This document shows, in pieces, positions 36,505 through 49,760 of a stretch of DNA of 64,000 bases. Below the pieces are notes generated by a model. The model had not been told where the DNA came from, did no database searches, and saw nothing but the letters and a program-made list of their open reading frames with translations. Source of the DNA: Leptospira langatensis (lineage in GTDB: Bacteria; Spirochaetota; Leptospiria; Leptospirales; Leptospiraceae). The position numbers and the translations under genes are program-made. Location of the stretch: assembly GCF_004770615.1 (NCBI RefSeq), contig NZ_RQER01000010.1, positions 310,001-374,000 of the forward strand, written 5' to 3'. The first letter of the stretch is position 1. Every line of letters begins with the position of its first letter.

Positions 36505-37338
36505 TCATTCTCCCAGAATATAGCGCACGTTTGCGTATTTATCCTGAAATAGGCGATTTGCATCCTTACGAACTGCTTGTAAGAAGGAAGGATCAGCCCC
36601 CGTACCCAGGTTTTCAACCCCCATATAATCCGCAAATAAAAGGGAAAGGTCCTCTTTGAATTTTCCGGGAGAAAAAGAAGAAGGAAGGGAAGTCACAAAG
36701 AGATCGTGAGCCCTTCCTTTCCTATAATCCGGTTCCTCCGGAGGATGGGGTAGTAGATCGACTACAAGGGGAATGAGCCTGGGGTCCAATATTAGAGTGC
36801 CGTGCTGGACGATGCAGTCTCTCTTGCGGAACTGAGCATTCCCCGAGATCTTCTTCCAATGATCGGGAGAAGTTTCCATGGCAAGGTCGGACTTACCCTT
36901 GCATTTCGTCGAAAGTCCTTGGCGATTCAATGCGGAAGAGATCAGTCCTAAAAAAATTTGATAAGAACCGGAAACAGGATATAATTCAGGTTTCGCCTTT
37001 AGAGATACGAACAGACTAAAATTCAAATTCCAATTCGGCTCATGGACCACTGTCCCACCGCCGCTTGCTCTTCGCGAAATATATATAGGATCTCGCGAAG
37101 AAGGTTTTTTAAGCAACGGTCTCGTTTGGAACTCGGATAAGAAGGCGCTGAGATTTTCTGTACCCGCACAGATCTCCGGTCTTTCGGAAAGACCTAGGAT
37201 AATAGAACGCGGTCCTTCCCAAAAACGCAAACCGCCCACTAATCCATGGGAAACCAATTGAAGGGCCAGAGCTTCTTCTAAGGCTAAATTATAATACGGG
37301 GTTCGGATCGCCCTTTGGTTCAGTAAGAAGGTCCGCAT
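36505..37338 (-). CDS. Lipoate-protein ligase A family protein
   Basis: About 277 aa from MRTFLLNQRAIRTPYYNLALEEAL; a TTG at 37377 would add 13 residues. The BPL/LplA/LipB fold is clear: NLALEEALAL, RRASGGGTVVHEPN, LNFSLFV, and KISGNAQFRKRDCIVQHGTLIL with the substrate-binding Lys of KISG. It should attach lipoate or octanoate to E2 subunits and GcvH; sucB in this window is a candidate target. Whether it is a ligase or an octanoyltransferase cannot be fixed from the sequence. Probably co-transcribed with glyA. Confidence 0.83.
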   Translation of the reverse strand: MRTFLLNQRAIRTPYYNLALEEALALQLVSHGLVGGLRFWEGPRSIILGLSERPEICAGTENLSAFLSEFQTRPLLKKPSSRDPIYISRRASGGGTVVHEPNWNLNFSLFVSLKAKPELYPVSGSYQIFLGLISSALNRQGLSTKCKGKSDLAMETSPDHWKKISGNAQFRKRDCIVQHGTLILDPRLIPLVVDLLPHPPEEPDYRKGRAHDLFVTSLPSSFSPGKFKEDLSLLFADYMGVENLGTGADPSFLQAVRKDANRLFQDKYANVRYILGE

Positions 37339-37708
37339 GGATAGAGCCAAACTACGGTACAAGCTCCATTCGTCCAAGGGTTTTAAATCTTTCGGTGGGC
37401 TTTTCTAAGAAGGATCTCGCACGAAAGTTGAGTAATACGAAACCTCCGAGGCTTACTCATCCTTATATCCATTAGACTGCTTTCCACTTATAGAAAAGAT
37501 CAGGAATTTTTAGCCTTCATGGAATGAGATTCTTGGACTGCGTTCCATTTTTGTATTAAATAAATATAATATACTAGGGTTTGTTTTTGCTACGTTATGT
37601 AGGGACTTCGGTCTAGATAACTTCAAGTTAACTTGAAGTTTACGGTTTTTAGAAAAATGGAAACTTACTCAGAGTTTCCGCTGTCATAAAAATAGAGAAT
37701 TAAAAAAA
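37339..37708. other. 370-bp AT-rich divergent spacer
   Basis: No gene seen between the leftward lipoate ligase and the rightward SGNH lipoprotein. It contains the palindrome at 37619-37640 and a TATAATATAC stretch near 37564-37573 that could be a -10 region. Promoters for both directions should lie here. Confidence 0.5.
37619..37640. promoter_or_regulatory. 22-bp perfect palindrome resembling a SoxR/MerR-family box
   Basis: The core CTTCAAGTTAACTTGAAG, extended by AA and TT, is a perfect palindrome. It differs from the E. coli SoxR box CCTCAAGTTAACTTGAGG at only two symmetric positions. MerR-family regulators bind such sites between stretched -35 and -10 boxes. Here neither strand has clear boxes at the right distance, so the controlled gene could be the lipoate ligase operon or the SGNH lipoprotein. 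No MerR-type gene is in the window. Confidence 0.55.
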
Positions 37709-38395
37709 ATGAATATAGATCGTATAAATACAAAAGATCTATTCTCGAATCAGCATTCGGACTCCGGTCTCTATTTGCAAACCGCGGGAAAAACCTTAGC
37801 CATACTTCTCGTGGTCTTTCTATCCTATTGCACCAGCCCAGGTGAAAAGGATTCTAAGAGTAACAAATTATATAAACCGACCTTCGCATTATTCGGGGAT
37901 AGTATTTCCGCCTTTTGGCCGGTGGAAGACCAGTTTTCCGACTTTCAAACCTACAAAGTAGCCTTTCCTGTCCGTAGCACGATAGAGATCCAAAGTGCCG
38001 CTATAAACAATACTAGTCATTATCGAGCATGTATGTTGAACGGTGGAGTGAACGATTTCCTGAATAACTATGAGCCTACTTGGGAAGAGGTCCAGGCAAC
38101 GGTCGGTCGCCAGGTCCAGACCATAGGTATACTGAGAAACCACTGCGACTATATCATCGCTTTGAACACTTGGAACGTGAGACTTCCTTGGCCTGTGGAA
38201 GCGGCGAGTATGATCAATGTGGAGATGAAGTCTAAGGTGAACTTCATTCCAAGAGTGGATCCGGAAGATCTGATCCAACCTGAGATGCTCTTGGACGGAG
38301 GGCATTTGACTCCGGAAGGATACGGTATTCTCTCGGAGCGCGTTCGCGATTATCTGAAGTTAACATTACCTGAGTTCTGGTTGGAATACATGTAG
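37709..38395 (+). CDS. SGNH-hydrolase-like lipoprotein
   Basis: 228-aa protein. An n-region of ~25 residues precedes a hydrophobic stretch ending VFLSYC, a probable lipobox. The mature part carries SGNH blocks: FALFGDSIS (block I Ser), GGVNDF (block III) and DGGHLTPEGY (block V Asp and His). These are the catalytic residues of GDSL/SGNH esterases and acetylhydrolases, so it is probably a periplasmic deacylase. It is followed after one base by an outer-membrane-like protein gene, suggesting they act together on a surface or exported molecule. Confidence 0.75.
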   Translation: MNIDRINTKDLFSNQHSDSGLYLQTAGKTLAILLVVFLSYCTSPGEKDSKSNKLYKPTFALFGDSISAFWPVEDQFSDFQTYKVAFPVRSTIEIQSAAINNTSHYRACMLNGGVNDFLNNYEPTWEEVQATVGRQVQTIGILRNHCDYIIALNTWNVRLPWPVEAASMINVEMKSKVNFIPRVDPEDLIQPEMLLDGGHLTPEGYGILSERVRDYLKLTLPEFWLEYM

Positions 38396-38396
38396 T

Positions 38397-39224
38397 ATGA
38401 GATCCTTATACTACATACGGATCGGTCTTGTCCTGTTCTCCTTCTTCTTAGCGGGAGAAATACTCGCTGCACCTTCTTTCGTTTCTTCCGGCAAAAATGC
38501 GTATCTACCTTATCCGGTTTGGGGACAAGCAATCGGAGTGTATAATATAATCGTAATGAATGCGGACGGTGCAGAATACAGCAAGTCACCCGATTACGAA
38601 AGGACTCGGACCGCAACTCTAACTGGAGAAGTGAAGTTGGGGAATTATTTCTCAGTCTCCGGAGGATATGGATATACAGATCAGTATGCTACGAAGGCAA
38701 CTTCCTGGAGTGGTTGGGACAGATGGAGGGCAGGGCTCAAATCCTTTTACAGATTCGGGATCCTTTCCTTAGGCGCGGGAGTGAGCGTGTATGGTCCTGC
38801 AGTTTCCCAGCCCTGGACCGGCGAGAGAAATCCGAATTGGCTTTTACTCCGACCTCAGGTTGGGTTTGCCTTGGATTTCGGTAAGACTAAATTCCAGGCT
38901 TACGGTCTCTATGAAAGAGAAGCGGATTCGCATCTACAGGATCCGGTCCAGGAAAAGCATTATCGATATATGGAAGCGGGAGCCACTCTTTCCTACGAAA
39001 CGGATTGGCATTTGATCCTCTTGCTGGAGACGACATACCGTTCCGCAGTGGAAGGAACCATCGCACAGAGATCCGACGCTTTCAATCTGCATCCCGGAGT
39101 GCAGATCCTTTTAGGTGAGAATTCTCGTGTATCGATCAGCGGGTTGTACGGCTTAAGGGAAGGCAATACCTACGACAGGGGGATCCGTGTAGGATACCAA
39201 TACATCCTTCCATTGGATGAATAA
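38397..39224 (+). CDS. Predicted outer-membrane beta-barrel protein
   Basis: 275-aa protein with a signal peptide cleaved after AGEILAAP. The mature part has alternating hydrophobic/polar strands with many aromatic residues (ATLTGEVKLGNYFSVSGGYGY, RWRAGLKSFYRFG) and ends in a strand with tyrosines (RGIRVGYQYILPLDE). This is the usual look of a small outer-membrane barrel. Family not recognised. One base separates it from the SGNH lipoprotein gene. Confidence 0.65.
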   Translation: MRSLYYIRIGLVLFSFFLAGEILAAPSFVSSGKNAYLPYPVWGQAIGVYNIIVMNADGAEYSKSPDYERTRTATLTGEVKLGNYFSVSGGYGYTDQYATKATSWSGWDRWRAGLKSFYRFGILSLGAGVSVYGPAVSQPWTGERNPNWLLLRPQVGFALDFGKTKFQAYGLYEREADSHLQDPVQEKHYRYMEAGATLSYETDWHLILLLETTYRSAVEGTIAQRSDAFNLHPGVQILLGENSRVSISGLYGLREGNTYDRGIRVGYQYILPLDE

Positions 39225-39321
39225 GAAGAAGATTCAGATCTTTACTTTGCTAGAAAGGTTGGGCTTGGGAGAAGTTGGGGCTTTGTATGTGGGTTATATA
39301 AAGTAAGACGCTTTGCGATCC

Positions 39322-40161
39322 CTATTGGCTCGGATCGTAATACTTAGTGGAGGCATCCTTTAGGAATTTCTTCTCTTTTCTGTTCAGGGAATTCATTCCT
39401 TCTTTGGAGATCTTTTCGAGCAAGCGATCCACTTCTTCTTTGGCTTTTTCGCGATTCTTCATCTCGTCCTGCCAACGATTCATCTTTCTCTTTTGTCTCC
39501 AACGAGAGAAGGAAAAACTAGGAAGGCTGATCCCGAACCTATACTTTAATTTAGTATAATATAGAAAATACAGTCCTCCAGCAGCCATTCCTCCCAGTTC
39601 GGTTGCCACGGCAACTCCCGCGCTTAAACCGGAAACTGCCAGAATGAGTAAGAAGATGATGACTAAATACTTTGCTTTGATAGGAAAGATGCCCCAGAAG
39701 TAGATCTCTCGGTTCGGCCAGATGAGTGCGAATGCAACCAAGAGTCCTGCGAGAGGAGCGAGTAATCCTAAAACGATCCCTTGCGGAAATCCCAAGAGAT
39801 AAGCGATGATGGGAGCGATCCCTCCTCCTAAGATACAGAAAAGAAAGTATCGTAAGAAGTTCTTGCTTCCCCAATGGGCTTCTAAGCTCGAGCCGAACAT
39901 CCAAAGAGAGAGCATGCTAAATAGAAGATGGAAGATGGCAGTGGGATGATGAAAGAAGCTATAGGTGAAAATCTGCCAGAAAAAGAATTTCTTAAGCACT
40001 AGTTCCGGAACCAATCCGAAGAATTCCAAGAGCCTAAGTGCTAATTCCGGAAAGGCCAATTTTAGGATGAATTCCGCGACGAAGATCCCGAAATTCAAAA
40101 ACAAAAGCCTGCGCACTATAGAAGTGGTCTGGATCCCGAATCCGCTAGAGAAAGACGCCAT
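39322..40161 (-). CDS. Rhomboid-family membrane protein lacking catalytic Ser and His
   Basis: 279-aa protein with six TM helices in rhomboid order. The H-x-x-x-N-type helix (FFHHPTAIFHLLFSMLSLWMFG) and the WG loop are kept. At the position of the active-site GASG it reads GLLA (residues 132-135), so Ser is Leu; at the His site it reads ELGGMAAG, so His is Glu188. It is therefore a likely pseudoprotease, like iRhoms or derlins. The C-terminal ~70 residues are cytoplasmic and charged, with a conserved helical end (KEEVDRLLEKISKEGMNSL). It diverges from the MBL-fold gene. Confidence 0.8.
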   Translation of the reverse strand: MASFSSGFGIQTTSIVRRLLFLNFGIFVAEFILKLAFPELALRLLEFFGLVPELVLKKFFFWQIFTYSFFHHPTAIFHLLFSMLSLWMFGSSLEAHWGSKNFLRYFLFCILGGGIAPIIAYLLGFPQGIVLGLLAPLAGLLVAFALIWPNREIYFWGIFPIKAKYLVIIFLLILAVSGLSAGVAVATELGGMAAGGLYFLYYTKLKYRFGISLPSFSFSRWRQKRKMNRWQDEMKNREKAKEEVDRLLEKISKEGMNSLNRKEKKFLKDASTKYYDPSQ

Positions 40162-40259
40162 CGCCCCTAGTTTTAACTCTTCCTTCGGAAGGACAACCCA
40201 AATCCCGAATTTTGTTTCCTTTGACAGTTGGGGCGATCTATAGTAAATGTTCCTACAGG

Positions 40260-41213
40260 ATGGAAATTTTTTTGTATGGAGTCAGAGGTTCGATCCCTTC
40301 CCCCTTGTCGAGCCAGGAATACAAGGAAAAAGTAATTTCCATTCTGAGATTGGCCGCTAAGTCCGAAGGAAAGGCCCTTTCTTCTCCTGAAGAATGGTTC
40401 GATGCTCTTCCGGAGCCCTTGAACTATGTGGTTGGTGGGAACACTACCTGCGTTCGGGTCCGAGCCGCATCCGGTGCGGAACTGATCGTAGACCTCGGAA
40501 CCGGAGCTCGCATTTTGGGGGAAGATCTTGTCCGAGAGAATTTCGGCAAGGGAGAAGGGCAGGCCTCCGTCTTCTTCACCCATACTCATTGGGATCATAT
40601 TCATGGGATCCCGTTTTTCAAACCCCTCTATATTCCCGGAAATAAATTCGTATTCCATTCTCCTCTTGCAGATCTTCCGGAAAGATTGAAATACCAGCAG
40701 GAGCCTAGGTTCTTTCCCATTCATTTCGACCATTTCGGTTCCGAGAGAAGTTTTCATCAATTGAAGCAGGGAGAAGGTTTGGAGATCGGAGGAGTGAAGG
40801 TAGAATGGCTTCCTCTCAAACATCCGGGCGGATCCATTGCCTATAAATTCACGGAAGGGAAGAAGAGTTTTATTTTTGCCACCGATGCGGAGTACAATGG
40901 GGAAGATTTCCCTTTGATCCAGGAGCAAAAGCCTTTCTTTCAGGGAGCGGATCTATTGGTCCTGGACGCTCAGTATACCTTGGACGAATCCTTCCAAAAA
41001 TTCGACTGGGGCCATACTTCCTACACTATGGCGGTCAATTGCGCTTCTTCCTGGGAAGTCAAAACCCTGGCTTTGACCCACCACGAACCCGCCTATTCCG
41101 ACGAAATTTTAGCCATCATCTTGGATGACGCCAAAACCCATGCTGAGAATCTTGGAGCTAAGGACCTTTCCATAGTCCTGGCTAGAGAAGGAATGAAATT
41201 CGAACTTGTATGA
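40260..41213 (+). CDS. MBL-fold metallohydrolase (ribonuclease Z-like / phosphodiesterase type)
   Basis: 317-aa protein from [15 protein letters not shown]; a longer reading from 40212 adds 16 residues without a good site. The metal-binding motif [10 protein letters not shown] (HxHxDH), the Asp in FATDAEYNG and the His in LTHHEP are present, so it should be an active two-metal hydrolase. The opening V-R-G-S-I-P-x-P and GNTTCVRV are typical of the subfamily often linked to cyclic nucleotide or GAF/response-regulator signalling; the substrate is unknown. It overlaps the PBP1A gene by ATGA. Confidence 0.82.
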   Translation: MEIFLYGVRGSIPSPLSSQEYKEKVISILRLAAKSEGKALSSPEEWFDALPEPLNYVVGGNTTCVRVRAASGAELIVDLGTGARILGEDLVRENFGKGEGQASVFFTHTHWDHIHGIPFFKPLYIPGNKFVFHSPLADLPERLKYQQEPRFFPIHFDHFGSERSFHQLKQGEGLEIGGVKVEWLPLKHPGGSIAYKFTEGKKSFIFATDAEYNGEDFPLIQEQKPFFQGADLLVLDAQYTLDESFQKFDWGHTSYTMAVNCASSWEVKTLALTHHEPAYSDEILAIILDDAKTHAENLGAKDLSIVLAREGMKFELV

Positions 41214-43666
41214 ATCTATTTAGCAACGGAATTCACTGGGCCGTTAAGGCTCTTTTGGGACTCGCATTATTTGGCGGTTTGCTTTTCGGATACATTCTTT
41301 CAGAGGTGGATGAAGGGGGAGAGCTCGCCATTCTCGCTTCCTATCAGCCGACCACTCCTACTCGTCTCTATGATAATAACGGGATCGTGTTCGCGGAGCT
41401 GTATCGTCATAAACAACAGCTTTTAAAATACCAAGATATCCCTCCTCATGTGGTCCAGGCCTTCCTTTCGGTGGAGGATAATAATTTCTTCAATCACTTC
41501 GGGATAGATTTCTCTGCGATCATGAGAGCAGCAGTGGTGAACGTGATCTCCGGAAGGATCAAGCAGGGTGGTTCCACTCTGACCCAGCAGCTGGCAAAGA
41601 CAGTACTCAATAACAGAAAGAAATCCTTTATCCGTAAATTCGTAGAGGCACTGTTTACCTTACAGATCGAACAGGAATACTCTAAAGAAGAGATCCTAGA
41701 GATTTATTTTAATTTAATATACTTGGGGCACGGGACTACCGGACTCGCATCCGCAGCGGATGTGTATTTCCATAAGGACGTTTCGGATCTGGATGTGGCA
41801 GAAGCGGCTCTTCTTGCCAGATTGCCAAAGGCTCCTGTGGATTATTCCCCATACAAGAACCCTGCAGCCTCTAAGAGAGCGCATTTAGAAGTGCTGAAAT
41901 TGATGGCGGGGCAAGGGTTCGTTCCTGCGGATAAGGTGCAAGCCATTCACGACGATTTCTGGGAGAAGTACTGGCCGATCGTGATCACTCAGTCTCCTTC
42001 TCAATCTACTTGGGGAACCAAGTTGAACCGTGCACCTCACTTCACTGAATTCGTAAGACAACGTTTGTTAAAAGAATTAGGCGAAGAGCGGATCTATAGC
42101 GGGGGCTTAAAGATATACACCACTCTGGACGTGAATAAGCAAGAGATTGCCCAGGACGAATTACGAAAAGCGCTCAAGAAACACGATGATCTTGTCTCCG
42201 GGGTTACTGTAAATTATGCGGGTGGTGCAGATAGGGGACTGGTCAGCTTGTACGGATTCTTAGGTTCCTTATTCCCACTGGCTCCTACATTTGTAAGTCG
42301 CTTGGACGATAAGGCAAATTTCCGAGTGGCCTTAGAAAGAGAACTCATAGACGCAGCGGATGTGTTGAGCCTCCTTACACCTGCGGATAACGAATCTGCG
42401 GCATTCACTGAATTCCAAAAAAGATCCGCAGTCTTCGGCAAGAACTTACACGTCGAAGGTGCTGCGATCACCATGGATCATACCAACGGGTACATCCAGA
42501 CTATGGTGGGTGGTTACGAATTCACTCCGAAGAACCAATTTAACAGAGCGGTGCAGGCAAGAAGACAGACCGGATCTTCTTTCAAGCCGTTCGTATACGG
42601 AGCTGCCATTTCCGAAAGAGTGGTGGGTTCCGGAACAGGGATCATGGACGCTCCTCTTACCACTCTAACGGAAGAAGGAGAAGGATGGTCCCCGCAAGAC
42701 TTTGACGGAGACTTCCAGGGAATGGTGCCTTTGTCCAGAGCGCTTTCCATGTCCTTGAACATCGTATCCGTACAAGTCTTCTTGAGAACCGGAGCGGACG
42801 CCATTATCGATTTTGCATCTCGCTTAACCAAGGCTGATAAGAGCAGATTCCCTGCAAGCCCTGCCTTGGCGTTGGGAATTGCGGAGCTCACTCCGTATGA
42901 GATGGCAGTGGGTTATTCCATCATCGCAAACAAAGGAAGGAATGTGATCCCGATCGCCGTCCGCTATGTGATCGATCAATCCGGAAATGTAATCTATAAC
43001 GAAGAAGCCCTGGTTCGTGCGGAACTGGATAAGGAAAGAGAAGACGGTTCTATCCAAGTCATTTCGGAAGGAACTGCCTATATTCTCAGAAAGATGCTGA
43101 CCATGGTTGCCATGGGAGGAACTGCGGCGAACGGATTGCATAGTCCTGACCAAGGAAATTATAAGGGAGTCGCCGCAGGTAAAACAGGATCCACTTCTTC
43201 TTTTACGAATGCGTGGTACTGCGGTTTCGATCCTAAGTTGACCACGATTATCTGGATGGGATTCGATAAGAGTTCTATCTCCCTCGGCCGAGGCCAGGCG
43301 GCGGGTGTGATCGCGGTTCCTATCTGGGGAAAAATGTACCGTCGTTTCTATAACGGAGAGAACTATCCTGAGTTTGGGGACGAGCACGGGAACGATCCTA
43401 TGCCGGAAGAAGTACAGAACGGAGGCACCTGCGCTTATAACGGATTGTCTCCTAAGCCGGGAGTATGTCCTCTTACGCAGAACCTTACCCTAAAACCGAT
43501 CACAGTTGCGGGAGTTACCAAATCCGTGCAGCCGAATCGTCAATGCGACGGAGACAGGGACCATCATAAGTCCATAGACTTCCGTGAATTCTTGCAGCAG
43601 GAATACCAGATCAGCGACGAAGAGATCGGAAAAACGGAACGTAAGTTTAAACCGAAGACCGATTAA
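41210..43666 (+). CDS. Class A penicillin-binding protein (PBP1A type)
   Basis: 818-aa bifunctional peptidoglycan synthase. One N-terminal TM helix, then a GT51 transglycosylase domain with the catalytic Glu in [16 protein letters not shown] and the motif [13 protein letters not shown]. The transpeptidase domain has the SxxK motif [11 protein letters not shown], SxN in SMSLN and KTGS in AAGKTGSTS. The C-terminal ~70 residues carry Cys and His and are charged. It cooperates in wall growth; its partner genes mreBCD-mrdA-rodA lie 9 kb away. Start overlaps the MBL gene. Confidence 0.93.
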   Translation: MNLFSNGIHWAVKALLGLALFGGLLFGYILSEVDEGGELAILASYQPTTPTRLYDNNGIVFAELYRHKQQLLKYQDIPPHVVQAFLSVEDNNFFNHFGIDFSAIMRAAVVNVISGRIKQGGSTLTQQLAKTVLNNRKKSFIRKFVEALFTLQIEQEYSKEEILEIYFNLIYLGHGTTGLASAADVYFHKDVSDLDVAEAALLARLPKAPVDYSPYKNPAASKRAHLEVLKLMAGQGFVPADKVQAIHDDFWEKYWPIVITQSPSQSTWGTKLNRAPHFTEFVRQRLLKELGEERIYSGGLKIYTTLDVNKQEIAQDELRKALKKHDDLVSGVTVNYAGGADRGLVSLYGFLGSLFPLAPTFVSRLDDKANFRVALERELIDAADVLSLLTPADNESAAFTEFQKRSAVFGKNLHVEGAAITMDHTNGYIQTMVGGYEFTPKNQFNRAVQARRQTGSSFKPFVYGAAISERVVGSGTGIMDAPLTTLTEEGEGWSPQDFDGDFQGMVPLSRALSMSLNIVSVQVFLRTGADAIIDFASRLTKADKSRFPASPALALGIAELTPYEMAVGYSIIANKGRNVIPIAVRYVIDQSGNVIYNEEALVRAELDKEREDGSIQVISEGTAYILRKMLTMVAMGGTAANGLHSPDQGNYKGVAAGKTGSTSSFTNAWYCGFDPKLTTIIWMGFDKSSISLGRGQAAGVIAVPIWGKMYRRFYNGENYPEFGDEHGNDPMPEEVQNGGTCAYNGLSPKPGVCPLTQNLTLKPITVAGVTKSVQPNRQCDGDRDHHKSIDFREFLQQEYQISDEEIGKTERKFKPKTD

Positions 43667-43863
43667 AGAGTTTTGGGGGAGGATTGACCTAAGTCATTTC
43701 GGTCTTTGGATTTTCTGCCCCAAATCCAAAATCCTTCCTGAAAACCGCTCCAAAACACGGTTTTGCCAAGAACGGCTTTACAGAATTTTTCCGCTTTTCG
43801 AAAGTGAAATGGAGGCGGTCTCCGATCAACGGTACTATATAAACCGACCTCCGTAGGATCAAG

Positions 43864-45117
43864 ATGTCGATAGAGATCAAGGTTCCCGAAATGGGCGAAT
43901 CCATTACGGAAGCAACAATAGCAAACTGGGTTAAAAAAGAAGGCGAGAGAGTAGAACAGGACGAGGTCCTGGTGGAATTGGAAACCGACAAGGTGACCAT
44001 GGAGGTGCCGGCCCCCTCGGCGGGTGTTCTCCAAAAAATTAACAAGAAGCCGGGGGAGACGGTCAAGATCAAAGAAGTGATCGGACTCATCGATCCAGCG
44101 GCCACCGCAGCAAAAAGCACTCCTACTTCCAGCACTCCTTCCACAACGAATACAGCACCAACTAACACAGCTAACGCAACGCAGAACGATACACTTCCTC
44201 CTGCTGTTCGCAAACTGATAGACGATAACGGATTAAATCCTGCTTCTATCTCTGGTTCCGGCAAGAACGGACAGATCACCAAAGAAGATGTGTTAAACGC
44301 AATCGCAAATAAACAGTCAGCACCTGCGGCTGCGGTTTCCGCAGCGCCAGCAGCAGCTAAGTCCGCTCCTTCTCCAGAAATTCCTAAAGCGGTTCCTGCG
44401 GCCTCTAGAGGAAATCTTCCGAGAGAGAACGTGGTTCCTATGACCAAACTTCGCCAGACGATCGCGAATCGTTTGGTCTCCGCTCAGCATAATGCGGCTC
44501 ATCTTACTACTTTTAACGAAGTAGATATGAGTGCGGTCATGGACCTTCGTAACAAGTACAAGGACAAGTTCAAGGACACTCACAATGTGGGCCTCGGATT
44601 CATGAGCTTCTTCACCAAGGCGGTGATCGGAGCGCTCAAGCATGTTCCTGCCATCAACGCGGAGATCAGAGGAACCGATCTAGTCTATAAGAATTACTAT
44701 GATATAGGCGTAGCAGTCGGTGGTCCTAAAGGACTCGTCGTTCCTATCGTAAGGGATTCCGATCTTCTGACGTTTGCTCAGATCGAATCCGAGATCGTAA
44801 GACTCGCGAATAAGGTGAAGGACGGAAAGATCGACCTTTCCGATATGGAAGGTGGAACATTTACGATCTCCAACGGTGGGATCTACGGTTCCATGATGTC
44901 CACTCCTATCCTGAACCCTCCTCAGAGTGGTATCTTAGGACTTCATAATATTGTAAAACGTGCAGTAGTAGTGAACGATCAGATCGTGATCCGACCTATG
45001 ATGTACGTGGCTCTTTCTTACGACCACAGGGTCGTGGACGGAAAAGAAGCGGTAACCTTCCTCGTGAAAGTCAAGGAAGCGATCGAAGATCCTACTCGTC
45101 TTCTTTTGGATGTTTAA
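43864..45117 (+). CDS. sucB: Dihydrolipoyl succinyltransferase, E2 of 2-oxoglutarate dehydrogenase
   Basis: 417-aa E2. Residues 1-75 are a lipoyl domain with the lipoylated Lys in [11 protein letters not shown]. An Ala/Thr/Asn-rich linker follows, then an E3-binding domain ([32 protein letters not shown] in part), then the acyltransferase core with [13 protein letters not shown] (catalytic His and Asp). It transfers succinyl to CoA in the TCA cycle. First gene of sucB-lpd-sucA. The spacer upstream has TACTATATAAA near 43832, a possible -10, inside an imperfect inverted repeat (GGAGGCGGT / ACCGACCTCC). Confidence 0.95.
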   Translation: MSIEIKVPEMGESITEATIANWVKKEGERVEQDEVLVELETDKVTMEVPAPSAGVLQKINKKPGETVKIKEVIGLIDPAATAAKSTPTSSTPSTTNTAPTNTANATQNDTLPPAVRKLIDDNGLNPASISGSGKNGQITKEDVLNAIANKQSAPAAAVSAAPAAAKSAPSPEIPKAVPAASRGNLPRENVVPMTKLRQTIANRLVSAQHNAAHLTTFNEVDMSAVMDLRNKYKDKFKDTHNVGLGFMSFFTKAVIGALKHVPAINAEIRGTDLVYKNYYDIGVAVGGPKGLVVPIVRDSDLLTFAQIESEIVRLANKVKDGKIDLSDMEGGTFTISNGGIYGSMMSTPILNPPQSGILGLHNIVKRAVVVNDQIVIRPMMYVALSYDHRVVDGKEAVTFLVKVKEAIEDPTRLLLDV

Positions 45118-45132
45118 GGAAGTCTAATATAT

Positions 45133-46536
45133 ATGGCGGAACAATACGACGTACTAGTAATCGGATCGGGCCCAGGTGGCTATGTAAACGCGATCCGTTC
45201 GGCTCAGCTCGGCCTTAAGACTGGGATCATTGAGAAGAGAAAGACTTTGGGAGGCACCTGCTTGAACGTAGGTTGCATTCCTTCCAAGGCACTTTTGGAT
45301 TCTTCCGAAGAATATCATAAGATACTCCATAAGGTGGATGTTCACGGGATCGGAGTAGGAAAAGTCACTCTGGACCTGAACAAGCTTATGGAACGTAAGA
45401 ACGGAGTAGTGAAGGAAGTCACAGACGGTGTGGACTACCTCATGAAAAAGAACAAGATCACTCGTTATGAGGGTTTTGGAAAGCTGCTCGGCGGCGGTCA
45501 GGTAGAAGTCGCCTTAGTAGACGGCAAGAAAGAGATCCTTTCTGCGAAGCATATCGTGCTCGCTACCGGATCCGTCCCTATCGATATTCCTGGTCTTCCT
45601 GTGGACGGAAAGACGATCATTACTTCCGACCATGCGATCGATCTGAGAACCATTCCTAAGAAACTTGTTATTATAGGTGCCGGTGTGATCGGTCTGGAAT
45701 TGGGTTCCGTTTGGGCTCGCCTAGGCTCCGAAGTAACCGTAGTGGAACTTCTGCCAGGGATCATTCCGAATGTGGACCGTTCTTTTGGCAGTTTGATCCA
45801 AAGAAGTCTAGAATCTCAAGGATTCAATTTCCTATTCGAGCATAAGGTTTTAGGAGCGACTACTTCTAAATCCGGTGCGAAGGTGAAGATTGCCGCTCCG
45901 GACGGAAAGGAATCCGAACTGGACGCGGACGTAGTTCTAGTCGCAGTAGGCCGAAGACCATTTATTGATGGGATCGGTTTGGACGCTGCGGGGGTCGAAT
46001 TAACAGAGAGAAAAAGAATCAAAGTGGACTCTCACTTCCGTACCAATGTTCCCGGCATCTATGCGATCGGTGACGTGATCGACGGACCTATGCTCGCTCA
46101 TAAAGCGGAGGAAGAAGGGGTCGCTCTTGCGGAACTCATCGCCGGTCAATCCGGGCATGTGAATTATAACGCAGTACCTTATATCATCTATATCTGGCCG
46201 GAAATGGCTTGGGTAGGCAAGGGCGAAGAAGAGCTCAAGGCTGCCGGTATAGAATACAAGGTAGGCAAGTCCTTATTCAAGCCGAACGCGAGAGCTAAGG
46301 CAATGAACGAAGCGGAAGGCCAAGTCAAAATATTAGCCGATAAGAAAACGGACAAAATATTAGGAGCCTTGGTTTTTGGACCTAGGGCTTCCGATATGAT
46401 TGCCGAGCTTGCAGTCGCAGTGGAGTTCGGAGCCTCAGCCGAAGATCTGGCTCGTTCCTTCCATGCTCACCCGACACTGGCTGAAGTTGTAAAAGAGGCG
46501 GCGATGGCCGTCGACAAATGGGCGATTCACGCCTAA
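45133..46536 (+). CDS. lpd: Dihydrolipoyl dehydrogenase (E3)
   Basis: 467-aa FAD flavoprotein that reoxidises lipoyl groups of E2 with NAD+. Visible: FAD-binding [13 protein letters not shown], redox disulfide [19 protein letters not shown]-binding [13 protein letters not shown] and the C-terminal His-Glu pair in [11 protein letters not shown]. Length is normal. It lies 15 bp after sucB and 16 bp before sucA. Confidence 0.96.
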   Translation: MAEQYDVLVIGSGPGGYVNAIRSAQLGLKTGIIEKRKTLGGTCLNVGCIPSKALLDSSEEYHKILHKVDVHGIGVGKVTLDLNKLMERKNGVVKEVTDGVDYLMKKNKITRYEGFGKLLGGGQVEVALVDGKKEILSAKHIVLATGSVPIDIPGLPVDGKTIITSDHAIDLRTIPKKLVIIGAGVIGLELGSVWARLGSEVTVVELLPGIIPNVDRSFGSLIQRSLESQGFNFLFEHKVLGATTSKSGAKVKIAAPDGKESELDADVVLVAVGRRPFIDGIGLDAAGVELTERKRIKVDSHFRTNVPGIYAIGDVIDGPMLAHKAEEEGVALAELIAGQSGHVNYNAVPYIIYIWPEMAWVGKGEEELKAAGIEYKVGKSLFKPNARAKAMNEAEGQVKILADKKTDKILGALVFGPRASDMIAELAVAVEFGASAEDLARSFHAHPTLAEVVKEAAMAVDKWAIHA

Positions 46537-46552
46537 TAGGGGAGATCCGGTC

Positions 46553-49330
<2,778 letters not shown>

Positions 49331-49338
49331 TCCTTTAG

Positions 49339-49737
49339 ATGTCGAGTAACGTAGGAGAACCTGTCCTCTTAGCACTGATCTTTGCGGACAGGGTGATCAC
49401 GGAGGACAACGGAAAAAAAGGAATCATAGGGACTTTTACCAAGTTCTTTGCCCAGCAGTTTCCCGTTGTCTTTCCTCCTTGGGGCATCTACGTTTGCATT
49501 ACCAATCTCCCGCCTGGAGATCACGAGTTTTCCTTAGAGCTTGAATTTGCCGATACCGGAGAGAAGGTCATGGGCGTGGGTGGGAATATCCATGTGAATA
49601 ATGGCTCGGAACCGGTCGAGATCGGCATTCCCATTCCTCATGCAGTCTTTCCGAAAGAAGGACGTTATATCCTTCTTCTCAAAGTGGGAAAAGAGATCGT
49701 GGGCAGTCGCCCTCTCTGGGTGGATAAGATCCCTTGA
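49339..49737 (+). CDS. DUF6941-like beta-rich protein
   Basis: 132-aa cytoplasmic protein without signal peptide. The N-terminal ALIFADRVITEDNGKKGIIGTF fits DUF6941 proteins, which look like small beta sandwiches (VCITNLPPGDHEFSLELEF, VEIGIPIPHAVFP). Function unknown. It starts 9 bp after the sucA stop, so it may be read from the suc transcript. Confidence 0.65.
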   Translation: MSSNVGEPVLLALIFADRVITEDNGKKGIIGTFTKFFAQQFPVVFPPWGIYVCITNLPPGDHEFSLELEFADTGEKVMGVGGNIHVNNGSEPVEIGIPIPHAVFPKEGRYILLLKVGKEIVGSRPLWVDKIP

Positions 49738-49760
49738 TCGAACTAGGTCTTATCGACTTG

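Noticed and set aside
40173..40928. 251-aa open frame antisense to the MBL hydrolase
   Set aside because: Opposite a gene with clear catalytic motifs; no signal of its own.
43689..44447. 252-aa open frame antisense to sucB
   Set aside because: Ala/Gly/Ser-rich product mirrors the Ala-rich linker of sucB on the other strand; no independent support.
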